Origin: Lineolata rhizophorae | Lineage: Eukaryota > Ascomycota > Dothideomycetes > Lineolatales > Lineolataceae | DNA: 64,000 nucleotides | Reading direction: 5' to 3' | Assembly (NCBI GenBank): GCA_010093515.1 | Contig: MU001709.1 | Coordinates: forward strand, 63,814 to 127,813 | Shown: piece after piece, positions 21,200 to 32,639 of the stretch | Position numbering within the stretch: position 1 is the stretch's first letter | How the letters are laid out: each line of letters begins with the position of its first letter | Notes under the pieces: generated by a model | Told to the model about the DNA's origin: nothing | Database searches by the model: none | Seen by the model: only the letters and a program-made list of their open reading frames with translations | Translations under genes and position numbers: made by a program

Positions 21200-24081
21200 A
21201 TGGCACGTCCGCCTCGCAACTCCTCCGCTCTCGGGTATTATCCCGAGGCGGTGGCTGCTGCGGAACCGGGACACGATAGCTCGACCGGATCCCCGACGCA
21301 ATCTTCGCCCATGGGCTCCACGCCTCCGACCAGCACGGGCGATACGCATAGCATCGCGTCGGACGAGGGCCCTTCTGATAGCTTGAAGCCCGTTTCTGCC
21401 GCTCCTGGACCCTCGCGCCGCAGCAGCCTTCGTCTGTCGCAGAGCGCCACGAGCTCCACCACCACGCTGACGCCCAGCTCCGCTGGTCCCGCGCAACTGT
21501 CATCGTCGCCGATGCAGCCATCGCCGCAACGAAGCACGACTCGCGCGAGCCTCGCCGAGACCAACGAACACGAAGCCGGCGAGCCGGCGACGGAAGTTCA
21601 CAAGGAGGTGGTCCAGATCAAAGAGGAAACGGCCTCAGCCACGGATGAGGGCGGACGAAGCCTGCGCACTCGCAAGAGGGCGCACGTCACGTATAACGAG
21701 GGCAAATTGGCCGGAACCAACATCCACACCCCGACGAAATATCTTCCGCGCGATGCAAATGGCATGCCTATCATGGAGCGCTCGGTGTCCGGCACGACCC
21801 TGGTGGAGACGAAGGAGTTTGATGCGCGCAAACGGCGTGTGCTGCCGAAAACGCCGCTGTCCAGAGAGGTCGAAATGGAGGATGCGCCCGAGGTAGAATC
21901 GCCAGAGCCGCAGAGCGTCGCAACGCGGCGCTCGGCGCGCGTCAGAGAGGCCGTCAAGCCGGTTTCCCAGGCCGTTTCGTCGACCATCTCGTCCCTCGGC
22001 AAGCGCGTGCGGGATGCGAAAGAGACCACCATTGCTACCTTGAAGGGTCAAGAGCGCCCCAGCAAGCGGCAAAAGACCACGCCACCCCCACCCCCCGTTG
22101 CGGAGAGTGACTCGACCGCGGACGAGCCGGTTCAGCCAACGCCGAAGCGCCAGAAGAAGTTTGTGGATTCGGGGTTGTTCCAGGGTCAGATCCGCGGCCA
22201 GACTGCGACCCAGTCAAAGGGCCGGGCTAGGACTTCGCTACAGGCCAAGTACGAAAAGGAAAACAAGGCGCTCCCGCTGCCGATGGGCTCGCTTGGGCGC
22301 ATGCTTGAGCTGCCGATCTCAAGGGATAATTTCAACGGCTTCCAACTGCCGTACTCTGTGTACAGCCCCCTTCCCCGTGCGGAGGGGCCCAAGTATGCGC
22401 AGATCTCAAAGAGTATGTCTTTCTCTAGATTTCTACTTGCGGGCATCCTACTCACATCATCCAGGCCGCACCATCGGCGATACCAAAGCCACCTTGGAGA
22501 AGCTGGAGTGCTACAGCTTTTCGTTTTGCCTCTGCACTAAAGAGGACCCCTGCGGGCCCTCTTGCCACAACCGGGCCATGCAGTACGAGTGCGACGCAAA
22601 GAATTGCAAGGTTGGGCCGGAGCTCTGCCGCAACCGGCCCTGGGCCGAGCTCCAGGAGCGTCTCCGCAAGGTCGACGCGGACGACAAGCTGCAGGCGGCG
22701 GACGCGAACCGCGATTCGCCCAACGAGCCCAAGGCGAAGAAGAAGGGCGGCCTCCACAAGAGCCTGTACAACATCGGAGTCGAGACGGTCAACACGGGCG
22801 ACCGTGGCTGGGGCGTGCGCTCGATGCGCACTTGGCGCAATGGCCAGCTGATCGTTGAGTATGTTGGAGAGATCATCGACGGAGACGAAGCCGACCGGCG
22901 CATGCGCAAGGAATACAAGGGCATGAAGGTATTGCTGACGTTGCCGTAAACTACGATATATTACGCTTTTCGGGGCCGCTAACAAGTTTGCAGAACTTTT
23001 ACATGATGACTCTCGAAAAAGACTTGATCATCGACGCGGGCCAGCGTGGCAACATTGCCCGCTTCGTCAACCATTCTTGCGAGCCCAACTGCGAGATGAT
23101 CAAGTGGAACGTGAAGGGGAAGCTCCGTATTGGGCTCTTCGCCAAGCGCGAGATCATGACGGGTGAAGAGCTCACGTATGATTACAAGTTCTCGTAAGTT
23201 TGCGGTTCCGATGCTCGCGCCGCGCACCTTTTCTTGGCCTGGGGGCACTTTTTCCCTGACTCCGCCACAGACCGTTTTCCACCAAGAACGTCCAGAAGTG
23301 TCTGTGCGGCGCGCCGGCCTGCCGCGGCTCCCTCGACTCGTCGCAACCCAAGGCCCTGCTGCCGAAGCCGGAGGCGACCAGCACGGCTCCCGCGGCCGCC
23401 AAATCCAAGGGCAAGGCCCACAGGAGCCCGAAGGCCAAAGGCAAAGTCTCCGCCGCCGCGAAGCGCGCCAAAGAGATCGCCAAGCCCGCCCTCGCCAAGC
23501 GCTCCGCCACAAACACCACCACCTCCCGCGCAGCCAAGGTGGCGATGGCTCTTTCCCGCGCCAAGCCGTCCGGGTCCTCCTCCACGCCCAAATCGACCAG
23601 GACGATTGCCGCCGGCGAGGCGGCCACCGGCAAAACGACTGCTGCCAAAGCGGCCGGCGTCACTAAGCTCAAGGGCCGCACCCCGATCGGCCCCAAGGGC
23701 AAGAAGATCTACAACTACAAGGAGCGCACCTTCGCCGCCCGCCAGGCCCAGACCGCCGCCGCCCGCCAGGCCCGCCAGACCAAGGCCGCCGCCGCCAAGG
23801 CCTCGCGCGAGGCGCGCGCCGCCGCCGTCGCCGCCACAAAGGGGCACAAGAAGAGCAGCAGCAGCCAGCCCACGACCCCGGCCTCAGCCTCGGCCTCGTC
23901 GAGCCGCAACTTGACGGCCGAGGCGCCCTCGCCAACCAGGGTCGAGGCCGTCGTGCGCAACGTGACTGTCTCAACCAGCCCGCAAGCGGCGGCGCAGTCG
24001 CGCTTCGAGAAGTTCAAGAACAACATGAAGGCTAAGGTCAAGGTTCGGCACGTGGAGGTCAAGATGGGCCAGCGCGCTTGA
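21200..24081 (+). CDS. ash1: ASH1-type SET-domain histone H3K36 methyltransferase
   Basis: Chromatin enzyme expected to methylate histone H3 lysine 36, acting like Neurospora ASH1. Four exons keep frame: 21200-22412, 22465-22928, 22994-23193 and 23271-24081, giving 895 residues. Residues 1-400 are disordered and Ser/Thr/Pro-rich with basic patches. A cysteine-rich AWS domain (CYSFSFCLC, CGPSCHNR, CDAKNCKVGPELCRNRP) precedes SET. SET motifs visible are RGWGVRSM, VEYVGEII, RFVNHSCEPNC (Asn585-His586) and ELTYDYKF with catalytic Tyr621. The post-SET zinc motif is CLCGAPACRG (Cys636, 638, 643). The C-terminal ~240 residues are Ala/Lys-rich and histone-H1-like. No WW or SRI domain is visible, which argues against Set2. 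The gene converges with the minus-strand orphan downstream. Confidence 0.88.
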
Positions 24082-24756
24082 GTTCGCCCGCTGCGTCAGC
24101 ACAGAGGCAACTTTGACTTGAAGAAAAAAACAATATACGGATGGGTTCGGTCTCTGTTCGGATATAGGATAGGACTGAATACCATAGCCGAAGCAAATGT
24201 AGCGGATTCTAGTTGACAACCGTAGAGTCCTGTTTGTCTTTGGAGCTCTATGACATCGGGCTGGTCGGTGCAATGAAAAGGCCCATTGTCTCTATTACGT
24301 GGTTTTCCAGTCTTCTCTTCTTCCTTACCCACTGTCCTTTCTTTTCATTCTCTTCCCAGGACTCTTGCATGGAACGTGTTGTGGAGTAATGGCGAGAGAT
24401 GGAAACGGACGGCGAAAGCAAGACTCGTGCACCCGCGCGAAGATCAACATGAGCTTGTGGGTGGCTTGTCTGTATTTCCGGTTATTTTCAGACAGTATGC
24501 TTTCAGTTTTTATTTGCTTTCAATTGACAGATGCTCGGTATGTATAACAGCACGTGGGAATGCCGAACCTTGAGGGTGGGCTGCAGCTCACGGGACCTGA
24601 GTCTGATGGTGGCGTGGATTTTGGACCAAGGCAACTCGGCAGACGGGAATGGAACGCGATAGAATAATCGATGCCTTTTATTGCCTATCTACCCCCTTTC
24701 CAGCGCCTCCGCTGCGTCTGTGTCTTCTCTCATCTCCCGTTGGCTCTATAGCCAGC
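24082..24756. terminator. Shared 3' region between convergent genes
   Basis: 675 bases separate the stop codons of the SET gene (+) and the cysteine-rich orphan (-). The A-rich stretch GAAGAAAAAAACAATATA at about 24119-24136 is a plausible polyadenylation-linked element for the plus gene. No gene is supported. Confidence 0.4.
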
Positions 24757-25594
24757 TTATTCGGCAGCCAACGTCTCTGAGCTCCCAGTCAACGTTTCCG
24801 AGCCGTCCGTCATTGTCGCCGAGCTGTCCGTCACCGTCCTCGAGCTCTCAGCATCACACCACGGGCCGTTCTGGCCCCCCGCGGCGACCTCGAAGACCCT
24901 CCAATGCACATAGTTGAAGGCGCGCTCGTGCCGGCCTCCCCTCGCGCAACACTCCATAGCCTCGGCAAACGTGTTGCCGCCCACCTCCATCAGCGGCTTC
25001 CCGGCGTGCAGCCCGCAGGCGAAGAAGCGGCTGCCCTCCTTGTCCCAGCGGCACAGGCAGATGGCCCAGGGCTGGGCCTCGCTGCGCTCGGCGCCCAGCA
25101 GCGACGGGCAGGTGAGGTCGGTCGTGGGCACCTCGGCGACGCGCACCTCGGCGCAGACGTCCTGCCAGCCGGGGCGGAGCGCCCAGGTGAAGGCGCCGCC
25201 GGAGGCGCCGCGGCGGCAGTGCCGCGGGCACGGCCGCAGCCACGCGAAGGCGTGGCAGCACGACTGGCTGCAGGTGTAGACCCAGGCCTCGCAGGCGGGC
25301 GGGCTGTAGATGGGCAGGCTTAGTCTCGTAGGCAGGCGTACGTGGGCTCTCTGCGGGTGTGGAATCAACTTACCGTTTCATCGCGTCGTAGAGTTGGGCC
25401 TCGGCGCGCTGGGGCGCGGCGGCTTCGCCAGAGGTCGATGGCGGGGTCGAATGGGAGAAGAGCGAGATGGTAGATGTGCGGCGGCTCATGCTCGGCTCGG
25501 CCTCGTCCATGCTGTTGATGTATTGTTGGAGTTGCGTTTCATGATGGTGGGTGCCATCAGAACGAGACAAGACAGGCTTTTCTTGTCCCGTCAT
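24757..25594 (-). CDS. Cysteine-rich orphan protein
   Basis: Two exons, 25374-25594 and 24757-25318 (55 bp intron with GTAAGT donor), give 260 residues in frame. I do not recognise the family. Residues 1-70 are polar and Ser/Thr-rich. A cysteine cluster follows at about 80-107 (CEAWVYTCSQSCCHAFAW, then CPRHCRRG), then a folded-looking region with WAICLCRWDKEG, FFACGLHAGKPLM and FNYVHWRVFEV. The last ~30 residues are repetitive Ser/Thr/Glu (SSRTVTDSSATMTDGSETLT). There is no obvious signal peptide or transmembrane segment. The cysteine spacing suggests metal binding or disulphides, but this is not assigned. Confidence 0.65.
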
Positions 25595-26495
25595 GGCCGA
25601 TCTGTATTGTAGAGCGCGCAGTAGTTGTTTAAGAGAGAAAGTGAGGAGTGAGGAAGAGAAGAAGTATGCGCGTGCGTATATGAGTTATACGCGTGTTCGT
25701 GCGGAGGGAGTTGGTTGGTGGTCGGTGATGACGAGAAGTGTGGGTGGCGAGGCGTGAAAACATGCAAACATGCACAAATATACTGTTTAACTGCGCAATT
25801 TCACATTGGGACCAAATTGGCTGCCGTACCCACGCTTCCCTCTCTCAAGCCTCACTGACTGCCCAGCAATTATCCATAGTCATCAGCGGGGCGTTGCCCA
25901 TAGAACGCATTTCCGCCTCCTTGGCAAGCTGCCTATTCCATAGCCAGAGTTCACGAACGAGCCCTTTCTAGCTGTGTTCTAGAAACATCTGGTTGGTTCG
26001 CTATCGCGGTGAGGCAAAATCAAGTTTTCCAAGCTTATATGTTTGCTATTGGAATATTTCCCTGGGCATACTGCAATAGCGGTCAAGTTGATATTTGACT
26101 TGAGCTCGTAATAGAGTGAAATGTAATGGCAAGAATGATCAAGTTTGAAAGCACTTCACGGTTTAGTTATAGAAGTTTCAAATATTTTCTAACACGGGAG
26201 ATAGAGATCTAATCTACGTGCTCGCCAAAATAAAACTGGTAAACAAATATAACCATTGCTTCCAATAGCTCCGCAATGTCCTATCAAATGCTTGCGTTTA
26301 TTCTGTCGATCTATTCCCAGGTCATTCTAGCAACGAATGGAGAGCCCGTAAAACAACAGTGCTTTGAACCGTAGCACGCAAAACGGTGGAATGTAGCTAA
26401 TGCGCAACAAATCTGGCTCTGTTAGTTTAAGCGCTTTAGTCGAGGGTGTTTCAAGGCTGACTCTGGAATTTCAATGTCGGGAGAACACCGACTCT
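25595..26495. other. Intergenic region upstream of the cysteine-rich orphan
   Basis: The first ~150 bases are the purine-rich promoter side of the minus-strand orphan. The rest is AT-richer DNA with no ORF I can support. Confidence 0.4.
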
Positions 26496-26735
26496 TCAAT
26501 GATCATCCTGCTTCTCGCCCGAGGCCCTCTCAAAGATATCTCGATCTTCTTCCTTTTCTCTCCTCACGCATGAAGGACATCGGCTCCTCTTTTGTATCTG
26601 GTTGATCGTGGGGGAGAAGCACGGCATGAAATGATGCTTCGACTTTCCGTTGCCAGGCTCCGGATTGCGACACGGGCAAACTTCTGACTGCGTCCTGTGC
26701 CCGCATTCGTAAATAAAGAGGTCTCTAGAACACAT
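26496..26735 (-). CDS. Possible small cysteine-rich protein (79 residues)
   Basis: Short intact ORF starting MCSRDLFIYECGHRTQSEVCPC and containing KRSRCPSCVRREKEED. The YxCGH opening followed by paired cysteines and a CPSC near the end is a layout I recall from many small fungal hypothetical proteins that look like degenerate zinc-binding modules. It lies alone in an AT-rich stretch. It could be a remnant of a longer gene. Confidence 0.4.
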   Translation of the reverse strand: MCSRDLFIYECGHRTQSEVCPCRNPEPGNGKSKHHFMPCFSPTINQIQKRSRCPSCVRREKEEDRDIFERASGEKQDDH

Positions 26736-27249
26736 CGCGGCTCAAAGTGAAGAGGTCCTATGGGTTAAAGGCGTAACGTAGGAACGGCGGAACAGAGTAG
26801 GAACTGTAGCTATTTGGCTAAAATATAAACCAAAGGAATATGAAGGCGAACGACATTCACACTACTGGGAGGACGTCCTAGTAAAATATATCGCCAAGGC
26901 TTAAATTAGTTGTCTCAGCTTATCAGCAATAGCTGAGCTTCCCGTGCGACCTGTTTCTTGGCCCCTTTATGCGGCCGATAATGCAAATACCCACTTCAGG
27001 CAACAAGGCGTAAAAAGGCAAACAATTCTCCAGTCGCACACAATATAACTCCTCCAGTAAAAAACAAGGCACATCGACGCTGAGGCACAATATTCAAATT
27101 ACCGGTGAAAATTCGATAGGTCTATTAATACTGATAGGCGCACACGGGCCATATTCAGCTCTTCGCTACCGAACGCATGCCAAAAACCACGCCGCCACGT
27201 GCTGTTTTAATCTGCGCCGCAGAGATCAAGCCTAAAAAGCTGGCTATGT
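26736..27249. other. 3' flank of eIF3d
   Basis: 514 bases of AT-rich DNA between the small cysteine-rich ORF and the eIF3d stop codon. No ORF or structure that I can support. Confidence 0.4.
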
Positions 27250-29109
27250 CTATTCCTCATGCTCATCCTCCTGCACCGTCTCTATTTCGGCCGCCTCCTC
27301 CTCGAACGTGTTGTCCGGCACGCTGTATAGACGCAGGATCGGCTTGTTAGGGTCCTTGACCAGCACATACTTGCCGTCGCCCATCTTAAGACACATGTCG
27401 CAAATGGTGCGCACGATACCCCAACCATTGGCCAGGTTCAGGTTCATTTGGGCGGCGAAGTCGCGCGGCTTGTAACCCAAGACGCCTAGGATGACGTGGT
27501 CGTTGTTGTTCTTCGGGTTCGCCCGAGACACGAAACTGCAAAATTATTCAGCCATGCCTGCGCCCCGCCAAACGTGGGAACGGATGGGATTGGAATCTGT
27601 ACTCACCCAAGCTTCATCATGTCTGCCTTGGCGAGAATGCTCTGCACAGTCCACCTGGCCAGCTTGCAGCTGTTGTTCTTCATCTCCGTAGCCACGACAG
27701 CGCCGCGCTGCGATGCAAGCTTCGAGCGCCAGTCGAGCGCCCCGCCAGAGCCCTGAGCTTTGTTGTCAAACTCATTGAGCGCCTTGACGACCATGAACTG
27801 GTCGTCGCCAGAAATGTTGTTTTTGACGACGGCGTCTAGTTCGGTGCGGACAACGAGGTGCATGGGCTCCTCGTCACGTTCTAGACTAAGGTCGAAACGG
27901 CGATACTTGTAGGCTTTGGAAGCCGGGGGATCTGTCTCCTCCGAGGCGTTGTAGAACGGGTGCTCGTTGGGCATATCGCGCTTCGAGGACTGGGATTCGA
28001 TGACGACTTGTAGTGGGAAGACATTGTTGATGTGCGTAGCCTCCATCATGAGGGCCGATGGACTGTTCATGGTGTCCTTGTTACCTTCGGACATCTCAAG
28101 CGGGGCGTCTGCCGCGTTTTCATTGACCGTGACCATGTCCAGCGCCGAGCCTTCGCGCTTGTCGATGAAGATCTTGCTGCCTTGCTTGATGAAGACAAGA
28201 TCCCACGAGTATACGGAGCGCGGCGCGCACATGAGCATCGAGAGGATGTTGTCTGTCGTGAAAATCGTAGCCTCGTCCTTGTCCGCTAGTTCCTGGATAA
28301 TGGGGTCCGAGGTCGTCGTGACATTGTAGGCCGCCCGTTCCAACACGTTGAGCTTGCGTTCCGAACTCTTAGCCCCAGGCTGTTTGTCGTACGCGCGGTC
28401 GTAGTAGTACAGGAAGCCATAAGCGTCGAGATCTTCGCCCTGGTCCGTCTCTAGGTTCAGTTTTGTCAATCGTGCAAAGTCAATCTCTTCCTTGACCTCC
28501 CAGTCAGGCTTGACCGTGACCGACGGATCCCTATTCCGCTGTGGCTTGTCATCACGCCAGCCAAAGCGCCGTCCGCCACGCCCGCCGCGAGAGCTCCGGT
28601 TGTCGTAGCCAGACTGCTGTCCTCGTCCGCCCACCCGCTGGAAGGTGCCGCGGCCACCACGTGAAGATTGGCCGCCGCGTTGGCCACGGCCGCGGAAGAT
28701 GGTCCCGCCACCGCGCCCGAAGCCCCGGGTGCGTGCTGAAGTGCGCGTATTGTCGACGACGGAAAAGGACGCCTCTTCCTCGGCGGCCTGAATGGCGAAG
28801 GGGTTGTTCTGAGGGTTAGCCCCGTACTGCTGTTGGTCTGTTGTTGCGAAATTAGTATAACATGATGCGGGCGTGTGCATGGCAATAAGTACTCATGCCT
28901 CTATAGTTCCGTCCACCGTAGGGCTGGCGTCCGCCGCGGTCGCGGTCTTTGCCCTCGGTCCAGTCCGCCATGCGCCCGAGCTTGTCGCCCTTTGAGTACG
29001 GCGCATAAGGAACACCGTCGAGCATGGTCTCCTTTGTCGCAGGCGGGCCCCATCCTTCTGTGGAAGGCAGCGACGATACGAGATCGACGAGAGATACGGG
29101 AGGCGCCAT
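27250..29109 (-). CDS. eIF3d: Eukaryotic translation initiation factor 3 subunit D
   Basis: Subunit of the cytosolic eIF3 complex. It contacts mRNA at the 40S exit side and has a cap-binding fold. Three exons, 28893-29109, 27607-28837 and 27250-27535, keep frame and give 577 residues, the usual family length. Diagnostic segments are GWGPP and [16 protein letters not shown] near the N-terminus, an RG/RGG-rich stretch (about 100-160), [36 protein letters not shown]-like sequence, [20 protein letters not shown], and near the C-terminus [20 protein letters not shown] and [20 protein letters not shown]. The acidic tail [17 protein letters not shown] is typical. The branch-site-like ACTAAT lies 12 bases before the first acceptor. 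Confidence 0.96.
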
Positions 29110-30350
29110 GTTGGGACAATGTCCGGTGTAAAGCGATTGCTGTGCCTGGAGACTGGTCGATATCGATATCGAAATCGCCTCGCAGGTGGCGTGTCGACCT
29201 ACTGTGTTGCGAAATCTTGGCGCATTCTCGGGGCCGGATTAACAAGACCAGCCGGGAATGTCGCCTTTCTGCAGATCGTGAGCCAAACATGATCTACTCA
29301 AAAACGAATAGCTTCGCATCTATATTGGCTAGCCAGAAACGGACAACGGATTCGAGATTCCCCGATGTAACTCTAGGGGAGAAGAATGTTTGTAGCCCAA
29401 TCAGCGCGATTCCCGTAGCGCAAATTTGAGGCTAAAAACAGCTGTGTCATAGTTCAATGCGGATATTTAAGTGGAATCTTGTACATATACATAAAGTGGC
29501 TCGTAGACTTACCCCTCTTACTCCGTAATTTCGTATCTGCCGCCGTTATTGAGGAATAACAAGCTTAGCGCTCTTAAGGAATCTTTGTACGGGCAGGAGT
29601 CTGTGAGCGCCAAGACTAGCTAGTCGTAGGCCCTGAGTCATGTACCCTGAGTCGTAAGTACTGCGTGCACCCCATCCCCGTCCACTCCGTACGCCGTAGC
29701 TTACGCAAAAAGAAAAAGCGAAATTCGGCAATGCTTCATTGGTGCCTCGGCTTACCTGATCGGCTTAGGCATTCTCACCCGAATGTGGCTAGCTACATAC
29801 ATAGCACGCTACTGGGGCGGCACTGATTGCACTTATTGCTTTAGAGCAGCGGTCGCGGGAAACTACTAGCACGCCATTCCCGACGAGTGGGAAAAGCAGC
29901 GCATGGGGATCTAAGGCGCTGAATATCCTTCCATTTTAGCCCCGAATACCTACGATATAAATACGAAATGCGTTCATAAAGTGGACGGACAGCTGCGGAC
30001 GGCACGCTACGCGAGCCCAGCTCTTAGAGTTCTGCCTATTGTCGCAAGACAGGGGCCGCATTACGGACCCGGTGATATGGAAATGCGGTGGTATATAGGC
30101 GTAAAGAGCGTGAGCGATAATACCTGCGCTGTTATATGCAGATCATCAACGATGATTAGGCGGCGTCGATATTGCCCGATAAGGTCATTCGTCTAACACG
30201 GCGTCGCTCCATTGGCCGGGCTCGTCGCAACGCTCTTGGCGCACGGTCCCTGTCGGGTCCGGCTGCCTGAGAAACATTACTTCGACGGGGACACAAAGCA
30301 TCTCTAAACAGGACTGTTCTAAAGCCTATTGACGCCTTGACTCACATCGC
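29110..30350. other. Upstream region of eIF3d and start of a gene-poor island
   Basis: The first ~300 bases are the eIF3d promoter side and include a CGATATCGATATCG near-palindrome at about 29158-29171. From about 29450 onward there are only short ORFs without family resemblance. Confidence 0.4.
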
Positions 30351-31541
30351 CCCGTCAGCACGCACTACCCCGCCGACATTAATCAACGGTCTCGCGTCAG
30401 TCTATTTGTTCCAGAAGCCACGGCATTCCATTATCGCGAGCTGACCGCTCTGCTTGACCGGAAAATCGTCCCGTTAGACTCGTTCTACCTTGCTAGATGT
30501 CCGGAAGACGAAACCGCAGAGGTGTTATTCGCCGGCAGGAAACTGCAATAGCGGGGGCGATCACGCCTGCGGCCCACGGAGATCCTGGCCCATGTCTCAG
30601 CGCCCGTGTCCAATGTCGCGGATGACGAGTACAAGGCGCAACTGCGGTCATATGTGGAATTTAGCCCAGCCGCTGAGCTGCGGGTGCCAACGAAGCGGCA
30701 GAAACGTTGACGCTCCGAGACAGTTGACAAGGAACCTCATGTAGGAGTTGATCGTTCAAGACGCGTGTCTCCATCATCTTCTGTCCCCTCGGAACGCGAC
30801 ATCAGCTGCCGGGGAAGTCCGGCAGCATAGGCACAGATTGCTGCGTCGCAATTCTCGCTCTCATTTTCTGATCTAGAATGGCGCAGGTTGCCCTCAACTT
30901 TTGTTGGGACGCCGTCAAGCTTAGATGGGCAGGGGTCATTTATAGAGGACGGTTTGAGAAAAGATGATAGGTTGCACCCCCTGTACAGGATCGGGCCCGC
31001 CCAGGAATACTATAGACGTCAGCGATGGCGAAAGTTAGACAAGGACAGGGGAGAAAATCCCATTACACCGGGTTTTGAAAATCAAACGACAAAGGAGGAT
31101 CCGGAGGATCATCCGTTAGAGACGCAAAGAGGCTTTGCCGCTTTAGCAAGCCAACTCGAAATACCTCTATCTAGCTTGGAGCCTTTGTCACACTTCAAAG
31201 GTTCGAGAAACATTTGTCAGAGGGTTGGGCAAGACTATTCCGAAGAAAGTCACCGCGAGAGTGGAGGGAGCCAGGACGCACTACCGCCGTCAGACACACA
31301 GGAAATTTTTGCGCGCGTTGAAGGCAGTGCAACTTAGCAATTGTTGTCAAGTGGCGTTTTGTCTGATGGGGACCAACTGCCGTCTCGGAGTTCGAACCAG
31401 AGTGGCGATTCCGCACTCTTCGGAGTCGAATCTAGAAGCTCGTACGAACCGGGGGAAAGCAAGCACTCGGCGATTCCGGAGTCGGATTCCCGAAATATGT
31501 CTTCTCCTCCCGGGGACTCTATGGTGCCGCGTGAAGTGTAG
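30351..31541 (+). pseudogene. Decayed protein-coding relic of unknown family
   Basis: One forward frame runs about 1.19 kb with only four internal stops (30549-30551, 30708-30710, 30828-30830, 31335-31337), far fewer than random DNA would give. Readable parts include SLFVPEATAFHYRELTALLD, then IVPLDSFYLARCPEDETAEV, RPTEILAHVSAPVSN, YVEFSPAAELRVPTKRQ, and a polar Ser-rich second half with SPSSSVPSERD and SKHSAIPESDSRN. The composition suggests a folded N-terminal part followed by a disordered tail. I do not recognise the family, and no intact start is evident. An accessory or mobile-element origin is possible but not shown. Confidence 0.5.
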
Positions 31542-32639
31542 CTAGGGCCGTGAGAGAGAGAAGCCGGAGATGCCCTCGAGGGTTCGGGTATTCTGTCTCT
31601 AGAGGAAGTACAAAAGGTTGTACGCGAGAACAATACGACAAGCATTTCATGTCAGTCGACATAGAAATCAAGGCAAGAGTTCGATTTTTCAGTTCTTCCC
31701 TTCAAAGTACATGCCCCTCCCTTAGCAGGCTCCGATGGCGTGGAGCAGATAGACTCCTTTGTAACAGAAAATCTTCGCATAGCCGCAGAGAGTGCTGATA
31801 TGGCCGCAAGCTATAGATGTCGGCAGACTCGACAGCTTCGCCGCGAGGAACGAGGACATTGGCAGCTTGACCCTTGGCCTTGGCTACCTGGTGCTCAGTA
31901 CAAGTTCCGGGAGAACCCGACTCGCGTTGCAGGAAACAATAGGCTTGGATGGGCATGGTATGTTCGAGGAGATGGCGAGTACGGCCCTGTGAACTGGTTG
32001 GGTGTTGTGAAAGTGTACAGTTGTGGGGAGATTCCAATGTATGTCTGGCTGGTTGTCAGATTCCGGTGGAAATTTGGAATGGGTAGGCCAAGTCCATTGA
32101 CATTGGAAAACGGTGCTATCTGAGGATGCGTGAATACACTTGTAGAATCCCTATCAAGGGTTGGCGAACTAGGCCCAAATGGGTCACCTGATATTCTGAC
32201 GCTGGTGACGAGGCGTTTTGAGACAAGGGTTAAAAGAAGTGGTGCACAATGGATTGATGGAGCCCGGAATGTAATAGTTCAGGCCTAGGGCAAAGAGTAA
32301 ATGACTGATAGTTCCATCGTGCACACTGTACTAAAGTATTTGGTTCTCGCCTCTAGCACTTTAGCCTTCGCAACTTTGACGGAATTTAAGGTCAGAGTTA
32401 AAGTATTGGGGCATGGGAGTGGATGATTAACATTGATTAGTTAGGATACGACCTGGTGCTTGACCCAGTTTGCAAACCCCACGAACAATCCCAGCCCGCA
32501 TACTGGACACGTGATATCGAAGGCAAGTCACGTGCTGTCGGGTAAGCGAGGAAGCTACGTAGTAAGGCGAGGCGCAAGAGGCGTCCTACTTCCCCTTCCG
32601 CACTCGACCTGCGGCCACAACACCTGCCAAAACTAGACC
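31542..32639. other. Region between the relic and REX1
   Basis: 31740-32123 (+) holds a 127-codon ORF with a Trp-rich end (LGWAWYVRGDGEYGPVNW) that may belong to the same decayed unit, but no join is clear. From about 32150 to the ATG at 32640 lies the REX1 promoter region. Confidence 0.4.
32508..32534. promoter_or_regulatory. Paired CACGTG boxes in the REX1 promoter
   Basis: CACGTG at 32508-32513 and again at 32529-32534, 21 bp apart (two helical turns) and 106-132 bp before the REX1 ATG. This spacing and position fit a functional upstream element for a bHLH regulator. No binding data are implied. Confidence 0.5.
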
